Positions 1-8,539 of a stretch of DNA of 64,000 bases are shown here, in pieces (positions within the stretch are counted from its first letter, which is position 1; each line of letters starts with the position of its first letter). Origin of the DNA: Streptomyces glomeratus. Lineage in GTDB: Bacteria; Actinomycetota; Actinomycetes; Streptomycetales; Streptomycetaceae. The position numbers and the translations under genes were made by a program. The stretch lies in NCBI RefSeq assembly GCF_021462825.1, contig NZ_JAKEEB010000036.1, positions 1-64,000 of the forward strand. The letters run 5' to 3'. The notes below the pieces were generated by a model. The model was given only the letters and a program-made list of their open reading frames with translations, did not search any database and was not told where the DNA came from.

Positions 1-66
1 TCTACCGCCACCTGCCCCGCCCTCAAATCACCGCTGAACAGCTCACACAAGCCGCTTGACGATCTA

Positions 67-286
67 TAGGAGCTTCCACAAAAATCCATCTCGCCTGCGA
101 CGACGGCAAAGGACGCCCGCTCGCCGTCCTCCTACGCCGGGCCAACGTCACGACAGCATCTGCGCCCGCTCTCTGCTGGAACGGATCCGCGTCCCCCGCA
201 TCGGCCTGGGCCGACCGCACTGCAAGCCCGACCGGGTCGTTGCAGAGAAGGCCTACAGCTCCCGCGGCTTCCGCGCCTACCTGCGT
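67..286 (+). pseudogene. IS5-family transposase remnant
   Basis: The reading frames between these positions spell the middle of an IS5-type DDE transposase. KIHLACDDGKGRPLAVLL is visible in one frame, then GQRHDS, IRVPR and KPDRVVAEKAYSS after frame changes. Intact members keep these in one frame. Both ends and the frame are lost, so it cannot make an enzyme. It abuts the helicase fragment at about 287. A short open stretch at 3-60, ending in a TGA stop, precedes it and is unassigned. The family call rests on remembered motif order. Confidence 0.6.
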
Positions 287-965
287 ACCACGTTCTGGTC
301 GTCCACGGCCCTGACCGCTACGCCGTCATCACGGAAATCGCCGCCCGCGACGGCCGCGTACTGCTGTTCCTCGACACAAGCACGCCGTCGACCGGCTCAC
401 CCGGCGTCTGCGGGCCAGCGGGGTGCACGCCGGGGCCCTGCACAGCGGCAAGTCCCAGCCACAGCGCACACGGACCCTGGCGCAGTTCAGGAACAGCCAG
501 ATCACCGTTCTGGTGGCGACCAATGTCGTGGCCCGTGGCCTGCACGTCGACGACCTCAATCTCGTGGTCAACGTCGACCCGCCCACCGATGCCAAGGACT
601 ATGTGTACCGGGCGGGCCGCACCGCCCGCGCCGGTGAGTCCGGCAGCGTGGTCACGCTCGTGCTGGCGGGCCAGCGCCGCGCGACGAGCCGCATGATGGC
701 CGGGGCCGGCATCGAGCCGACCGTCACCAAGGTGCGCTCGGGCGAGGCGGCGCTGAGCCGGATCACCGGCGCCAAGACTCCCTCCGGGATCCGGCTCGAC
801 GGCGAGCCCGCCCTCCCCCGACCCAAGAACACCAACGCTCCCTTCCGCGGCCTAGGCACCAGCAAGGGCACCTCCCGCGGCGCCGGCGGCAAGTCCCGAA
901 AGGCCGGCGAGGCCCGCAAGCTCGCCGAGGCCCGCAGGGCCGCCCTCGTGCGTCGCAACGGCTGA
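287..965 (+). pseudogene. DEAD-box RNA helicase, 3' half, frameshifted
   Basis: This is the C-terminal (RecA-2) half of a DEAD-box helicase closely similar to the intact gene at 2925-4421. The motifs SGVHAGALHSGKSQPQRT, VARGLHVDD and AGRTARAG are present. The N-terminal half with Walker A and DEAD is missing, and an IS5 remnant takes its place. A one-base deletion inside a GACACCAAG-type sequence near 374-379 breaks the frame compared with the intact paralogue. The open frame from 423 to 965 ends in a basic Lys/Arg/Gly-rich tail typical of cold-inducible helicases. An RNA helicase lacking its ATP-binding half is not expected to work. Confidence 0.8.
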
Positions 966-1170
966 GAGCCGTTGCCCTGCCAGCCTGGCCACGGGATCGA
1001 CAACCCTCGGCCCGGCCCGAAGCCGTCATGTGCGCCTCACCTATGAAGTCAACGCCTTTGGCCGCGAGAGGGATACCCGCCGAAACGGAGCAGAATGATG
1101 TTGCCGGTGCCTCGCACTGCGCCCAGCATGACAAGCTGTGCTTGCCCACCCCCGAACCCAGGAGGTCCCC

Positions 1171-1413
1171 ATGACCGCAGAGCCCGTATCTACGGAAGGT
1201 TCGGAGCCGGCTGCCCCCGAGACGTCCCCTCTGGAGCCGGACAGCGACGGCAACTACGACCTCAAGCGCAAGTTCCGCGAAGCCCTGGCGCGCAAGCGCG
1301 GTGCGCAGGCGGATGCCGCTGATATTGCCGCCAAGTCCGATGCATCGAAGGTGCGTTCGGCGCACGGCCCGGCTGCGAGCCAGCGGTCGTTCAGGCGCAA
1401 GAGCGGTGGCTGA
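1171..1413 (+). CDS. DUF5302 family small protein
   Basis: The 80-residue product is acidic at the N-terminus and basic at the C-terminus. The core YDLKRKFREALARKR is followed by an Ala-rich stretch and a closing SFRRKSGG. That pattern matches the Streptomyces DUF5302 proteins as I remember them. The start is the ATG at 1171, preceded at 1161 by a GGAGGT ribosome-binding site. It has no signal peptide or membrane segment, and its function is unknown. It stands alone between the helicase remnant and the cold-shock gene. Confidence 0.8.
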   Translation: MTAEPVSTEGSEPAAPETSPLEPDSDGNYDLKRKFREALARKRGAQADAADIAAKSDASKVRSAHGPAASQRSFRRKSGG

Positions 1414-1479
1414 GTCGATGAGCCCCGCGATCTAACCGCTTCACCGGCACTCGCGCTATCTATTCGCGCGTCCCGTGCA

Positions 1480-1950
1480 GTGGCCCGCGACGTGCGCATG
1501 CCCGTGCGCGCGTCGCGGGCGGGGCGTAGCCGGGGGACTCGCCTGGGGGAATGGCCCAGATGCGGTTGGCTCGGGTCGGTGGCGCCGCCGAACTGGAATT
1601 CCGGGATGAGGGCACTGCCTTGTCCGAGGGTACGCGGCCGGTGTTGCGCGCCTTGCGTGCCCCTGTATCGCTGTGAAAAACGACTGCGGCTGTCGTCAGT
1701 TCCTCGGCGTCCGGGCCTGAGGTTCGTACGGCGGGCCACAGCACCGTCTCTTCCACGAAGGCATGGCTGAAGACCAGCTGCACCGCTTGCTTCAGAACGC
1801 GTTCCCGCTGGTGAAGGTCGTCGAGGGTCAGGTGCAGAGCCGTCAGCCGCCGTTTCCTCGTGCTCACGGCGTTGCCGCGCCAGGATGCTGCTGTTGCCAC
1901 CGAGCTGATCGACGGTCTGGTCCTTGATGGTCTTCGATATGGCCGCTCCC
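1480..1950 (-). pseudogene. hemerythrin (HHE) domain protein, degraded
   Basis: Read on the minus strand from about 1950, one frame gives DQLGGNSSILARQRREHEE, the start of a hemerythrin-like HHE domain. A second frame continues with LTLDDLHQRERVLKQAVQLV and HAFVEETVLWPAVR, which carries the His and Glu of the diiron motif. Later segments resemble the family's C-terminal PTR...PPG region in yet other frames. At least two frameshifts are needed to join the parts, so no functional iron/oxygen-binding protein is expected. The exact ends are uncertain. Confidence 0.65.
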
Positions 1951-2332
1951 GTGCGTGCGCCGGAGACGGGCCGTGACGCTTGCCGGAGCCACCCTGATCT
2001 CCACGCCCGCCCGCACCATCTTTTGGGGGAGCAGCCCTTACGCTGGGCGCGCCCCCAAAGCTTCCCGAAACGTTGCGCTCCGGCTGGGCCAAAATCTGTG
2101 CCCGCGAGCTGAGGTTTCACCGGGACAGGCAGACAGATTCTCTATCGCATTAAGTGGGGGTGGGATTCTTCACCGCACACAGGACGCTTCGGCGTGCTAC
2201 TGTCGATCTCAGTTGCAGTTGTGGTTCCCAAAACTTCAAGTGCCCTCCGGGCGGCGCCTGTGCCACTGGAAGCACTTTTGTTATCCGGTCTTTTTCCGGG
2301 CGGGGTGATCATCGCGGCGACACGGGGTCCGT

Positions 2333-2366
2333 GCAGTGCGGATCCCGATGCACTGCCCCAAAGGAG
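2333..2366 (+). promoter_or_regulatory. leader hairpin and RBS of the cold-shock gene
   Basis: GCAGTGC (2333-2339) and GCACTGC (2350-2356) are complementary and would form a 7-bp stem three bases before the AAAGGAG ribosome-binding site at 2360-2366. The position would let the stem influence ribosome access. Cold-shock leaders are known to be structured in other bacteria; a role here is inferred. Confidence 0.4.
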
Positions 2367-2373
2367 AAATGAC

Positions 2374-2577
2374 ATGGCTGCTGGTACTGTGAAGTGGTTC
2401 AACGCGGAAAAGGGCTTCGGCTTCATCGAGCAGGACGGTGGCGGCGCTGATGTGTTCGCCCACTACTCGAACATTGCCGCCCAGGGCTTCCGCGAGCTGC
2501 TGGAGGGCCAGAGGGTGACCTTCGACATCGCGCAGGGCCAGAAGGGCCCGACGGCCGAGAACATTGTTCTCGCCTGA
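2374..2577 (+). CDS. cold-shock protein (CspA family)
   Basis: This 67-residue protein is a single cold-shock domain, the usual size. It begins MAAGTVKWFNAEKGFGFI, which holds the RNP1 motif (KGFGFI), and RNP2 is DVFAHYSNI. These aromatic residues bind single-stranded RNA or DNA, so it probably acts as an RNA chaperone in the cytoplasm. The ATG at 2374 sits seven bases after AAAGGAG. The frame stays open upstream to about 2194, but that extension lacks family similarity. A strong hairpin follows. A DEAD-box helicase gene lies next on the same strand, a pairing seen in cold-adaptation loci. Confidence 0.97.
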   Translation: MAAGTVKWFNAEKGFGFIEQDGGGADVFAHYSNIAAQGFRELLEGQRVTFDIAQGQKGPTAENIVLA

Positions 2578-2597
2578 CGCTGACTGTCGCATACTTG

Positions 2598-2637
2598 TAG
2601 CTGGAGCCCGCGTCCTTCGGGGTGCGGGCCCCAGCTA
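2598..2637 (+). terminator. hairpin terminator after the cold-shock gene
   Basis: TAGCTGG(A)GCCCGC and GCGGGC(C)CCAGCTA form a long, nearly perfect inverted repeat starting 20 bases after the stop codon. There is no U-tract, which is usual for Streptomyces terminators. Confidence 0.75.
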
Positions 2638-2924
2638 CTCGCATTTTCCCGCAGTGGTTTCGCCTGCGGACGACAACCAGGAAACCCGTAGGCTCACTGC
2701 ATACGGGGCATCCTGCAGGGGTGCACGCATCCATTCATAGCTTCATCGCGGCGGACGCCCGAACATTGCGTCCGCTTCGCGCCACTCATTCCAGCTCCTG
2801 TGCCGCACGGATTTTTCGTCGGTCAGATTCGCTGTCGCATTCCACCGGTCCATTCTTGCAATTCTCTGTGCTGCTGATCGCTGCGGGAATTCCTTGATAT
2901 GTGCCGCATCGAGGAAGGTTCCGC

Positions 2925-4421
2925 ATGAACCGCACACGCACGAACGACCGCTTCACCCGCACCCGTAACGGCAGTGCCGAATCCGGAAGGGGCGGCAGCC
3001 GATTCGGTTCGTCGGCCAGGAGCCGCTCCGGCGGCCCGGGCCGTTCCGGTGGTTACGGCCGCCGGCCCGCCGCGGTCCAGGGAGAGTTCGCGCTGCCCAG
3101 GACGATCACTCCCGCGCTCCCCGCGGTGGAGGGCTTCGCCGATCTCGACATGCCCGGGGCGCTGCTGGGCGCGCTCAGCTCGCAAGGCGTGACCGTCCCC
3201 TTCCCGATCCAGGCCGCGACCCTGCCGAATTCCCTCGCCGGCCGGGACGTACTGGGCCGTGGCCGCACCGGCTCCGGCAAGACCCTCGCTTTCGGGCTGG
3301 CGCTGCTGGCCCGTACGGCCGGGCAGCGCGCCGAGGCCAGGCAGCCGCTGGGGCTGATCCTCGTACCCACGCGTGAACTGGCGCAGCAGGTCACCGACGC
3401 GCTCGCCCCGTACGCCCGCTCCGTGAGGCTGCGGCTGGCCACGGTGGTGGGCGGAATGCCGATCGGCCGACAGGCGAGCGCGCTGCGCGCCGGCGCCGAG
3501 ATCGTCGTCGCCACGCCGGGACGCCTCAAAGACCTCATCGACCGTGGCGACTGCCGACTGAACCAGGTTTCCATCACCGTCCTCGACGAGGCCGACCAGA
3601 TGGCCGACATGGGCTTCATGCCGCAGGTCACCGCCCTCCTCGACCAGGTCCGCCCCGAAGGCCAGCGCATGCTGTTCTCCGCCACTCTCGACCGCAACGT
3701 CGACCTGCTCGTGCGCCGCTACCTCAGCGACCCCGTCGTGCACTCCGTCGACCCCTCGGCCGGCGCGGTCACGGCGATGGAGCACCACGTGCTCCACATT
3801 CACGGCGCCGACAAGCACACGGCAACCACCCAGATCGCCGCACGCGACGGCCGCGTGATCATGTTCCTCGACACCAAGCACGCCGTCGACGGCCTCACCG
3901 AACACCTCCTGAACAGCGGGGTACGGGCCGCCGCCCTGCACGGCGGGAAGTCACAGCCCCAGCGCACCCGCACGCTGGCACAGTTCAAGACCGGACACGT
4001 CAACGTACTGGTAGCGACCAACGTCGCGGCGCGCGGCATCCACGTCGACAACCTCGACCTCGTCGTCAACGTCGACCCGCCGACCGACCACAAGGACTAC
4101 CTCCACCGCGGCGGCCGCACCGCCCGCGCAGGAGAGTCCGGCAGCGTCGTCACCCTGGTCACCCCCAACCAGCGCCGCGGCATGACCCGCCTCATGGCAG
4201 CGGCCGGCATCGTCCCCCAGACCACCCAGGTCCGCGTCGGCGAAGAGGCCCTGCACCGCATCACCGGCGCCCAGGCCCCCTCCGGCATCCCGGTCGTCAT
4301 CACCGCACCGGTGGTCGAACGCCCCAAGAAGCGCGGCGCCACCTCACGCGGCCGACGCCGCCCTGTCTCGGCGGCTCGCCGTGCGCCCGTACGGCAGTCC
4401 ACCGCCGGTGCGGCGGCATAG
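2925..4421 (+). CDS. DEAD-box ATP-dependent RNA helicase
   Basis: The product has 498 residues. An Arg/Gly/Ser-rich N-terminus of about 55 residues precedes the helicase core. Visible motifs are the Q-motif region (PFPIQ), Walker A GRTGSGKT (113-120), PTRELAQQ, TPGRL, DEAD (221-224), SAT, ARGIHVDN and HRGGRTARAG, so all catalytic motifs are present. It should unwind RNA duplexes with ATP. The basic tail is typical of cold-inducible helicases. The start is the ATG at 2925 after GAGGAAGG; an in-frame GTG at 2901 is less likely. The 287-base gap after the cold-shock terminator suggests its own promoter and a long leader. A half-copy of a paralogue lies at 287-965. Confidence 0.95.
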   Translation: MNRTRTNDRFTRTRNGSAESGRGGSRFGSSARSRSGGPGRSGGYGRRPAAVQGEFALPRTITPALPAVEGFADLDMPGALLGALSSQGVTVPFPIQAATLPNSLAGRDVLGRGRTGSGKTLAFGLALLARTAGQRAEARQPLGLILVPTRELAQQVTDALAPYARSVRLRLATVVGGMPIGRQASALRAGAEIVVATPGRLKDLIDRGDCRLNQVSITVLDEADQMADMGFMPQVTALLDQVRPEGQRMLFSATLDRNVDLLVRRYLSDPVVHSVDPSAGAVTAMEHHVLHIHGADKHTATTQIAARDGRVIMFLDTKHAVDGLTEHLLNSGVRAAALHGGKSQPQRTRTLAQFKTGHVNVLVATNVAARGIHVDNLDLVVNVDPPTDHKDYLHRGGRTARAGESGSVVTLVTPNQRRGMTRLMAAAGIVPQTTQVRVGEEALHRITGAQAPSGIPVVITAPVVERPKKRGATSRGRRRPVSAARRAPVRQSTAGAAA

Positions 4422-4466
4422 AACCCTCGTGTCAGGAAGCCCGCCCAACTTCGCAGGAGGCACCCT

Positions 4467-4868
4467 TTGACGCTGGACCAGACGCAGTTCCGCTCAACAC
4501 GTACCAACGCGGTGCAGACGGCGGCCGATCCCGCGGACGCGGCCGGACCGCAGGTCTGGGAGGACATGACCGTGGAGGTGGCACTGTCCGTGATGGCCGC
4601 CGCCCGTACAGGTCAGCTGGTGGTCTGCGACGAGGACGGTATGTGCACCGGCCTGGTCACCCGGGACCGGCTCACGGCCGTTCGTGACGGTGCCGGATAC
4701 ACGGACCGGATCCGCCTGCGTGACATCGCCGACGTCATCGGGCCCTTCGCCTCGCCGCTGGCCACGAGGGCCGAAGCCGAGCGTGCGATGCGCTGCCGCT
4801 GGCTCGGGGCCCCGCCGGTGGTCGACGGACACGGCAACGCTCTGGGCGTCCTCGCCCTCTCTCGCTGA
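4467..4868 (+). CDS. CBS domain protein
   Basis: The 133-residue protein consists mainly of a CBS pair. The first repeat covers about residues 30-75 (DMTVEVALSVM, GQLVVCDEDG, GLVTRDRL) and the second about 85-130 (ASPLATRAEAERAM, PPVVDGHGNALGVL). CBS pairs usually bind adenine nucleotides and act as energy sensors. The start is a TTG at 4467, seven bases after CAGGAGG (4454-4460); no ATG or GTG competes with that site. It follows the helicase by 45 bases, so co-transcription is likely. No catalytic domain is attached, so its partner is unknown. Confidence 0.85.
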   Translation: MTLDQTQFRSTRTNAVQTAADPADAAGPQVWEDMTVEVALSVMAAARTGQLVVCDEDGMCTGLVTRDRLTAVRDGAGYTDRIRLRDIADVIGPFASPLATRAEAERAMRCRWLGAPPVVDGHGNALGVLALSR

Positions 4869-4918
4869 ACCGCTGTCACCCCTACCCGGCCCCGTCTTCT
4901 CTTCTCCCTGGAGGCATC

Positions 4919-5245
4919 ATGCGCTGTGTCATCGCTCGCTTCCCGTTCGACCTGACCAAGAGCGGCGTGGTGGAATCGATGAAGGGCATCACACCTGAGC
5001 TGGTCACCGGTGAGTTCGTCATCATCGGACGACGCCACTACCCCGCCAAGCAGGTCGGCCAGGTCGTCACCCGCCAGGACCGGCGCGATTTCAGCACCGG
5101 CGAAGTCCTCAGGGCCATGACCCAACTCGGCTTCACCTGCCGCACCCGCCCTGCCGCCGCATCTGCGCCCCTGGCCGACCCGTACGGGCCGGCTTCCGCA
5201 ACGCTCGGCACTCTGCCTGTCCGCCTGACTTACGGACAGGTGTGA
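4919..5245 (+). CDS. SCO5918 family protein
   Basis: This 108-residue protein begins MRCVIARFPFDLTKSGVV and contains GEFVIIGRRHYPAKQVGQV and DRRDFSTGEVLRAM. I recognise this as the SCO5918 family, which in Streptomyces travels with the cold-shock/DEAD-box locus. The first 80 residues are conserved and the Ala/Pro-rich tail is variable. The start is the ATG at 4919 after CTGGAGG. It is 50 bases downstream of the CBS gene, probably in the same operon. No catalytic motif or membrane segment is visible and its function is unknown. An IS30-type element begins about 48 bases after its stop. Confidence 0.85.
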   Translation: MRCVIARFPFDLTKSGVVESMKGITPELVTGEFVIIGRRHYPAKQVGQVVTRQDRRDFSTGEVLRAMTQLGFTCRTRPAAASAPLADPYGPASATLGTLPVRLTYGQV

Positions 5246-5292
5246 GCCGAACAGAGCAGTGAGGCCCCACCGGCGTGGGCGAATTCCAGGGG

Positions 5293-6628
5293 TCGTAGCA
5301 ACACTGCGGTGAGTTGATCAAGCCGCGAGCAGTTTAGACAGACGCTCGGCTGGGGTCTCCCAGCCGAGCGTTTTGCGTGGGCGGCTGTTGAGTTCGGTGG
5401 CGGCGGCGTCCAGATCCTCGCGGGTGTGGCGGGATAGGTCGGTGCCCTTGGGTGTCGGGAAGTACTGCCGCAGCAGGCCGTTGGTGTTCCCGTTCGAGCC
5501 GCGCTGCCAGCGGCTGGGCGGGTCTCAGAAATAGACCGGGATGTCCGTGGTGATGGTGAAGGCGCGGTGGGAGGCCATCTCGATGCCCTGGTCCCAGGTC
5601 AGGGACCGCATCAGGTGAGGTGGGAGGGTCTGGACGATCTCGGTGAGCGCGTTGCGGACAGCGGCCGCGCCGTGGTCGCGTAGGAGGTGCACGAGCATCA
5701 GGTAGCGGGTGCTGGCGAGTGGACTGCGTTCGACCACGGTGCCGATGGCGGAGCCGTTGTTCTTGCCGACGATCAGGCCGCCTTCCCAGTGGCCGGGGAC
5801 AGCCCGGTCGGCGGCCTCGGCGGGCCGTTCGCTGATCATGACCATGGGGTGCACGAACCGCACTCGGCGGGCCGCCGAGTGCCGGTGCGGGCGGCGTATC
5901 GCGCGTCCGGTCCGCAGGGCCCGGGTCAGCTCGCGCCTCAGTTCCCCGCGGCCTTGGTCGTAAAGCGCCTGGTAGATCGTCTCGTGGACCACGTGCATCT
6001 CCGACTGGTCGGGGAAGCGTGCCCGTAGAGCGTGGCAGATCTGCTCCGGGCTCCACCGCCGGGTCACGTGGTCCTGGAGAAAGTCCCGCAGCCTGGGGTT
6101 CTGGCCGATCTTGCCGGGCTTGCGGCGCGGTTCGCGGGCGTCCGCGCGGCGCTGGGCGGCGTACGGACGGTAGGGCCAGCCGCCGTTGGGCATGAGCGTG
6201 CGGTTGCGGCGATCTCCCGGCTTACGCTGGAGGGACTGCGGCCAAGCTCGGCCGCGACGGCCCGGACGGACGCCGTCTCCCGGAGCCGGTCAGCGATGTG
6301 GATGCGGGTCGGCCTCGGTGAGGTAGCGCGACGGGCCGACGAGTTCCCCAGGGTCAGCCGGGGGTTCGGGCGCTTGCCAGGGCAGCCCCGTGTCCACGAT
6401 GGGCGGGGCTACCCTGTACCTCCCGGATGCCTGCCGGCCGTAGAGTCAACGCTTGCCGGTGCGGCGGTTGATGCCGATGATCCGGCAGGCTTCCGTGTTC
6501 CCTATTCCAAGATCCACGAGCCGAAGGTGTTCCTCCCGCTCAGGGTCCGACCTCCTGAGCCCCTGAGGCCGTCGATCCTTCCGGATCTCGAAGTCCATCG
6601 CACCCCTTGGACTGGGGTGTTGCGACGA
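5293..6628. mobile_element. IS30-family insertion element, inactive
   Basis: TCGTAGCAACAC at 5293-5304 and GTGTTGCGACGA at 6617-6628 are inverted copies that differ at one base. They bracket a transposase-like gene filling the interval, as the terminal repeats of an IS would. The true outer ends may extend a few bases further. No target-site duplication was recognised. The transposase inside is broken in several places, so the element should not move by itself. Confidence 0.7.
5318..6598 (-). pseudogene. IS30-family transposase, multiply disrupted
   Basis: The minus-strand frames spell an IS30 transposase in order. An ATG at 6598 begins MDFEIRKDRR, then EACRIIGINRRTGKR, a stop where Trp is expected (near 6446), YLTEADRIHIADRL, RSPSSVSREI (the helix-turn-helix), and a one-base deletion near 6208. 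PNGGWPYRPYAAQRRADAR and PGHWEGGLIVGKNN (DDE core) follow, then a TGA where Cys is expected (near 5525). The sequence closes with DPPSRWQRGSN and LGWETPAERLSKLLAA. Intact relatives are about 400 residues. Three independent lesions show a dead gene, not one sequencing slip. Confidence 0.85.
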
Positions 6629-6681
6629 TCACTAGAACGGAAGCGCGCCGGTGGGGCCTCTGTGTGCCGTGGGTCGGTGAG

Positions 6682-7041
6682 TCAATGGTCGGAGTAGCTG
6701 AAGTCGCCCACGGTCCAGGCACTGACGTCCTCGATCGCGACGCGGTACATCCCGCCTGTCTCCGGGATCCCCACCGCCCCCTGCAGGATCCGGGCCACGT
6801 GGAAATGCAGATGCGTGGGCGCTCCGTCCTTCCTCGCGGGGTTGTCGAAGACGGCGGAGAACTCGCCCAGGTCGGCGGAGTCCGTCAGCACCTCGGACAC
6901 CCTCTGCCTCCACATGGCTTCCGGAGCCAGCCGACCGGTGATGACAGCACCACTGGTGACCACGGTCAGGGACATCTGATTGCTCTGCCCGGACTCCACA
7001 AGGGCAGCTATCGCAACGAGCAGCTCGTCAGGCTTCGACAT
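6682..7041 (-). CDS. conserved hypothetical protein
   Basis: The open frame encodes 119 residues starting MSKPDELLVAIAALVESGQS. It contains SLTVVTSGAVITGRLAPEAMW, a pattern often seen in small beta-rich proteins, and ends AWTVGDFSYSDH. Codon use is typical of the neighbours and the frame is intact. No signal peptide, membrane segment or catalytic motif is visible. The start is the ATG at 7041; no strong ribosome-binding site precedes it. I do not know its function. It sits just outside the right end of the IS30 element. Confidence 0.65.
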   Translation of the reverse strand: MSKPDELLVAIAALVESGQSNQMSLTVVTSGAVITGRLAPEAMWRQRVSEVLTDSADLGEFSAVFDNPARKDGAPTHLHFHVARILQGAVGIPETGGMYRVAIEDVSAWTVGDFSYSDH

Positions 7042-7310
7042 GGGATCGGATTCTATGCATCGGTCCGCACGGGCGGCTTGAACGATGGCGCAACCGGGCG
7101 AGACGGGTGCATACGGCTCCCCTGGTACCGCACGACAGGCCGGGGGTGCGCATGTGCGGCGGCTGCGAGCGAGGGGCGTGCTTCGAGGCATTGGGCGGCT
7201 GCCGTTTCGGCTGCCGCAGGTCTTCGATGAACGCTTGTGCGGTATCGCGTGCGTCGGCAACGGCCGCGTGGAACGGGGCAGCTGTGGCGTTGACGGACAT
7301 TGTGTTCATC
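7042..7310 (-). pseudogene. RsbW-like ATP-binding protein remnant
   Basis: From about 7310 the minus strand reads MNTMSVNATAAPFHA, then ADARDTAQAFIEDLRQP. This resembles the N-terminus of the HATPase_c_2 (anti-sigma-factor-like) proteins abundant in Streptomyces. The next recognisable piece, MRTPGLSCGTRG, resembles the end of the ATP-binding fold. The Bergerat motifs between them are absent, consistent with a large internal deletion. The call depends on short stretches and is tentative. Confidence 0.4.
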
Positions 7311-7640
7311 AGGGTCACCCTCGTCCGCGGATCGTTCATGCCCGGCCCTTGCCTACCCGACCCTGCCCCCGCCCGCCAACCCACCCGAGCCACCGTGCTC
7401 GCCGGAGGGGGCTGAGAAGCGCCGGTCGACGCGCCGCGCCGGTCGGCGCCGCCACGGGAAGCTCCGCGGGCGGCTCTGGGTCTCATCCGTGCGTCGGACC
7501 TGTGCTGCGGACAGCCCCCAGTAATCGCAGATCGGCTCAGCCGGAGACTTCATCGTCGAGCCGCAGTAAATCTATACTCGCTGGAGTAGACTTCGATGTC
7601 TCAGTGATTATGGTTTCTTTCGTAGACGAGATCGAGCAAG
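7311..7640. other. intergenic region, no gene seen
   Basis: No frame here shows family similarity or a convincing start. The last part (about 7560-7640) is lower in GC than its surroundings and probably holds the promoter for the structured leader that begins near 7641. I could not assign -35/-10 boxes with confidence. Confidence 0.4.
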
Positions 7641-8104
7641 GCCCGGCAGACACGAACTGCCGGGCAGCAGTCCACGTATGACGGTGCGGTGGTGGAGTTC
7701 CGAAGCCAGGTTGTTGTGCGACGGCGACGGGACTGACGACCGGACCGGGTGGCCCGAAGTGATGAGGGGCCGCCGTGAGCAGGACCGCAGTTGACGCGGT
7801 TGCAGTACCAGTAGTACGCAGTCCCTGTTTGCAAGTGATTGGTTCCGAGGGAAGAACGGAGGAGTCGAGCACCATCAGGATCGCCCGGGCGGAAGACGCG
7901 AGCCCGGGTACCGCAGGACATCGATAGGTAGGTGGTCTCCGGTCACGCATCCGCGATCCCCGCACCCCCGCCGGAGTATCAGGCGACCGGGCGGACACAG
8001 AAGGCCGGCGCAGCACTAGGGTCGGCAGATGGTGTTGCAGTTCCTTCGGGGCCTTGGTGCCAAACGGCACCAAGGCCCCTCCACGCGTTCCGCAGAGAGG
8101 TGAG
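7641..8104 (+). ncRNA. candidate structured leader RNA of MerR gene 1
   Basis: This untranslated stretch has a close counterpart before the second MerR gene (10584-10935). Three stems are visible: GCCCGGCAG/CTGCCGGGC around loop ACACGAA (7641-7665), CCCGGGC/GCCCGGG around an 11-base loop (7884-7908), and a 14-bp hairpin ending 25 bases before the start codon (8048-8079). Between the last two is a block at 7931-7964 that differs from its counterpart at one base. Stem positions differ by compensatory changes while loops are conserved. This suggests a cis-acting RNA such as a riboswitch or attenuator. I do not recognise it as a described class. Confidence 0.5.
8048..8079 (+). terminator. terminator-like or RBS-controlling hairpin, MerR gene 1
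   Basis: GGGGCCTTGGTGCC (8048-8061) and GGCACCAAGGCCCC (8066-8079) pair perfectly over 14 bp around an AAAC loop. The stem ends 25 bases before the ATG. No U-tract follows. Its place inside the leader of the downstream gene suggests attenuation or translation control rather than plain termination. Confidence 0.6.
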
Positions 8105-8443
8105 ATGACAGCAGACGAGTCGCTAAGCCGTCTCGACGACGACGACTACCCCGCCTACACGATGGGCCGGGCCGCCGAGTTGCTCGGTACCACTCCCGGC
8201 TTTCTCCGCGCCATCGGCGAAGCGCGGCTGATCACACCACTGCGCTCCGAGGGCGGACACCGCCGCTACTCCCGCTACCAACTGCGCATCGCGGCCCGCG
8301 CGCGTGAGCTCGTCGACCAGGGCACCCCGATCGAGGCCGCATGCCGGATCATCATCCTCGAAGACCAGCTCGAAGAAGCCCAGCGCATCAACGCCGAATA
8401 CCGGCGCACCGGCGGATCGTCCAGTCCACCGGCCGCAGCCTGA
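8105..8443 (+). CDS. MerR-family (BldC-like) transcriptional regulator
   Basis: The 112-residue protein has one winged helix-turn-helix of the MerR type. AYTMGRAAELLGTTPGFLRAIGEA is the recognition HTH, and PLRSEGGHRRYSRYQLRIAARARELV is the wing and following helix. A short coiled-coil-like tail (EDQLEEAQRINAEYRR) probably dimerises. There is no effector-binding domain, as in BldC. The start is the ATG at 8105 after GAGAGGTGAG. A paralogue lies at 10936-11280 and differs mainly at the two ends. The long structured leader suggests regulation after transcription begins. Targets are unknown. Confidence 0.9.
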   Translation: MTADESLSRLDDDDYPAYTMGRAAELLGTTPGFLRAIGEARLITPLRSEGGHRRYSRYQLRIAARARELVDQGTPIEAACRIIILEDQLEEAQRINAEYRRTGGSSSPPAAA

Positions 8444-8539
8444 GGTGATCGGGCCCGCCGGTATCGGCGGGCTGTCACACCCGCGCGTGGCCGGGCTGCG
8501 GCGCGCAGAGATGATCCTCGTGTCCGAACGGCTCCACCG

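Noticed and set aside
5525..5530. TGA at a conserved Cys in the IS30 transposase as possible selenocysteine.
   Set aside because: Cys replaced by TGA can suggest selenocysteine, but the gene has two other lesions and no SECIS-like stem was seen.
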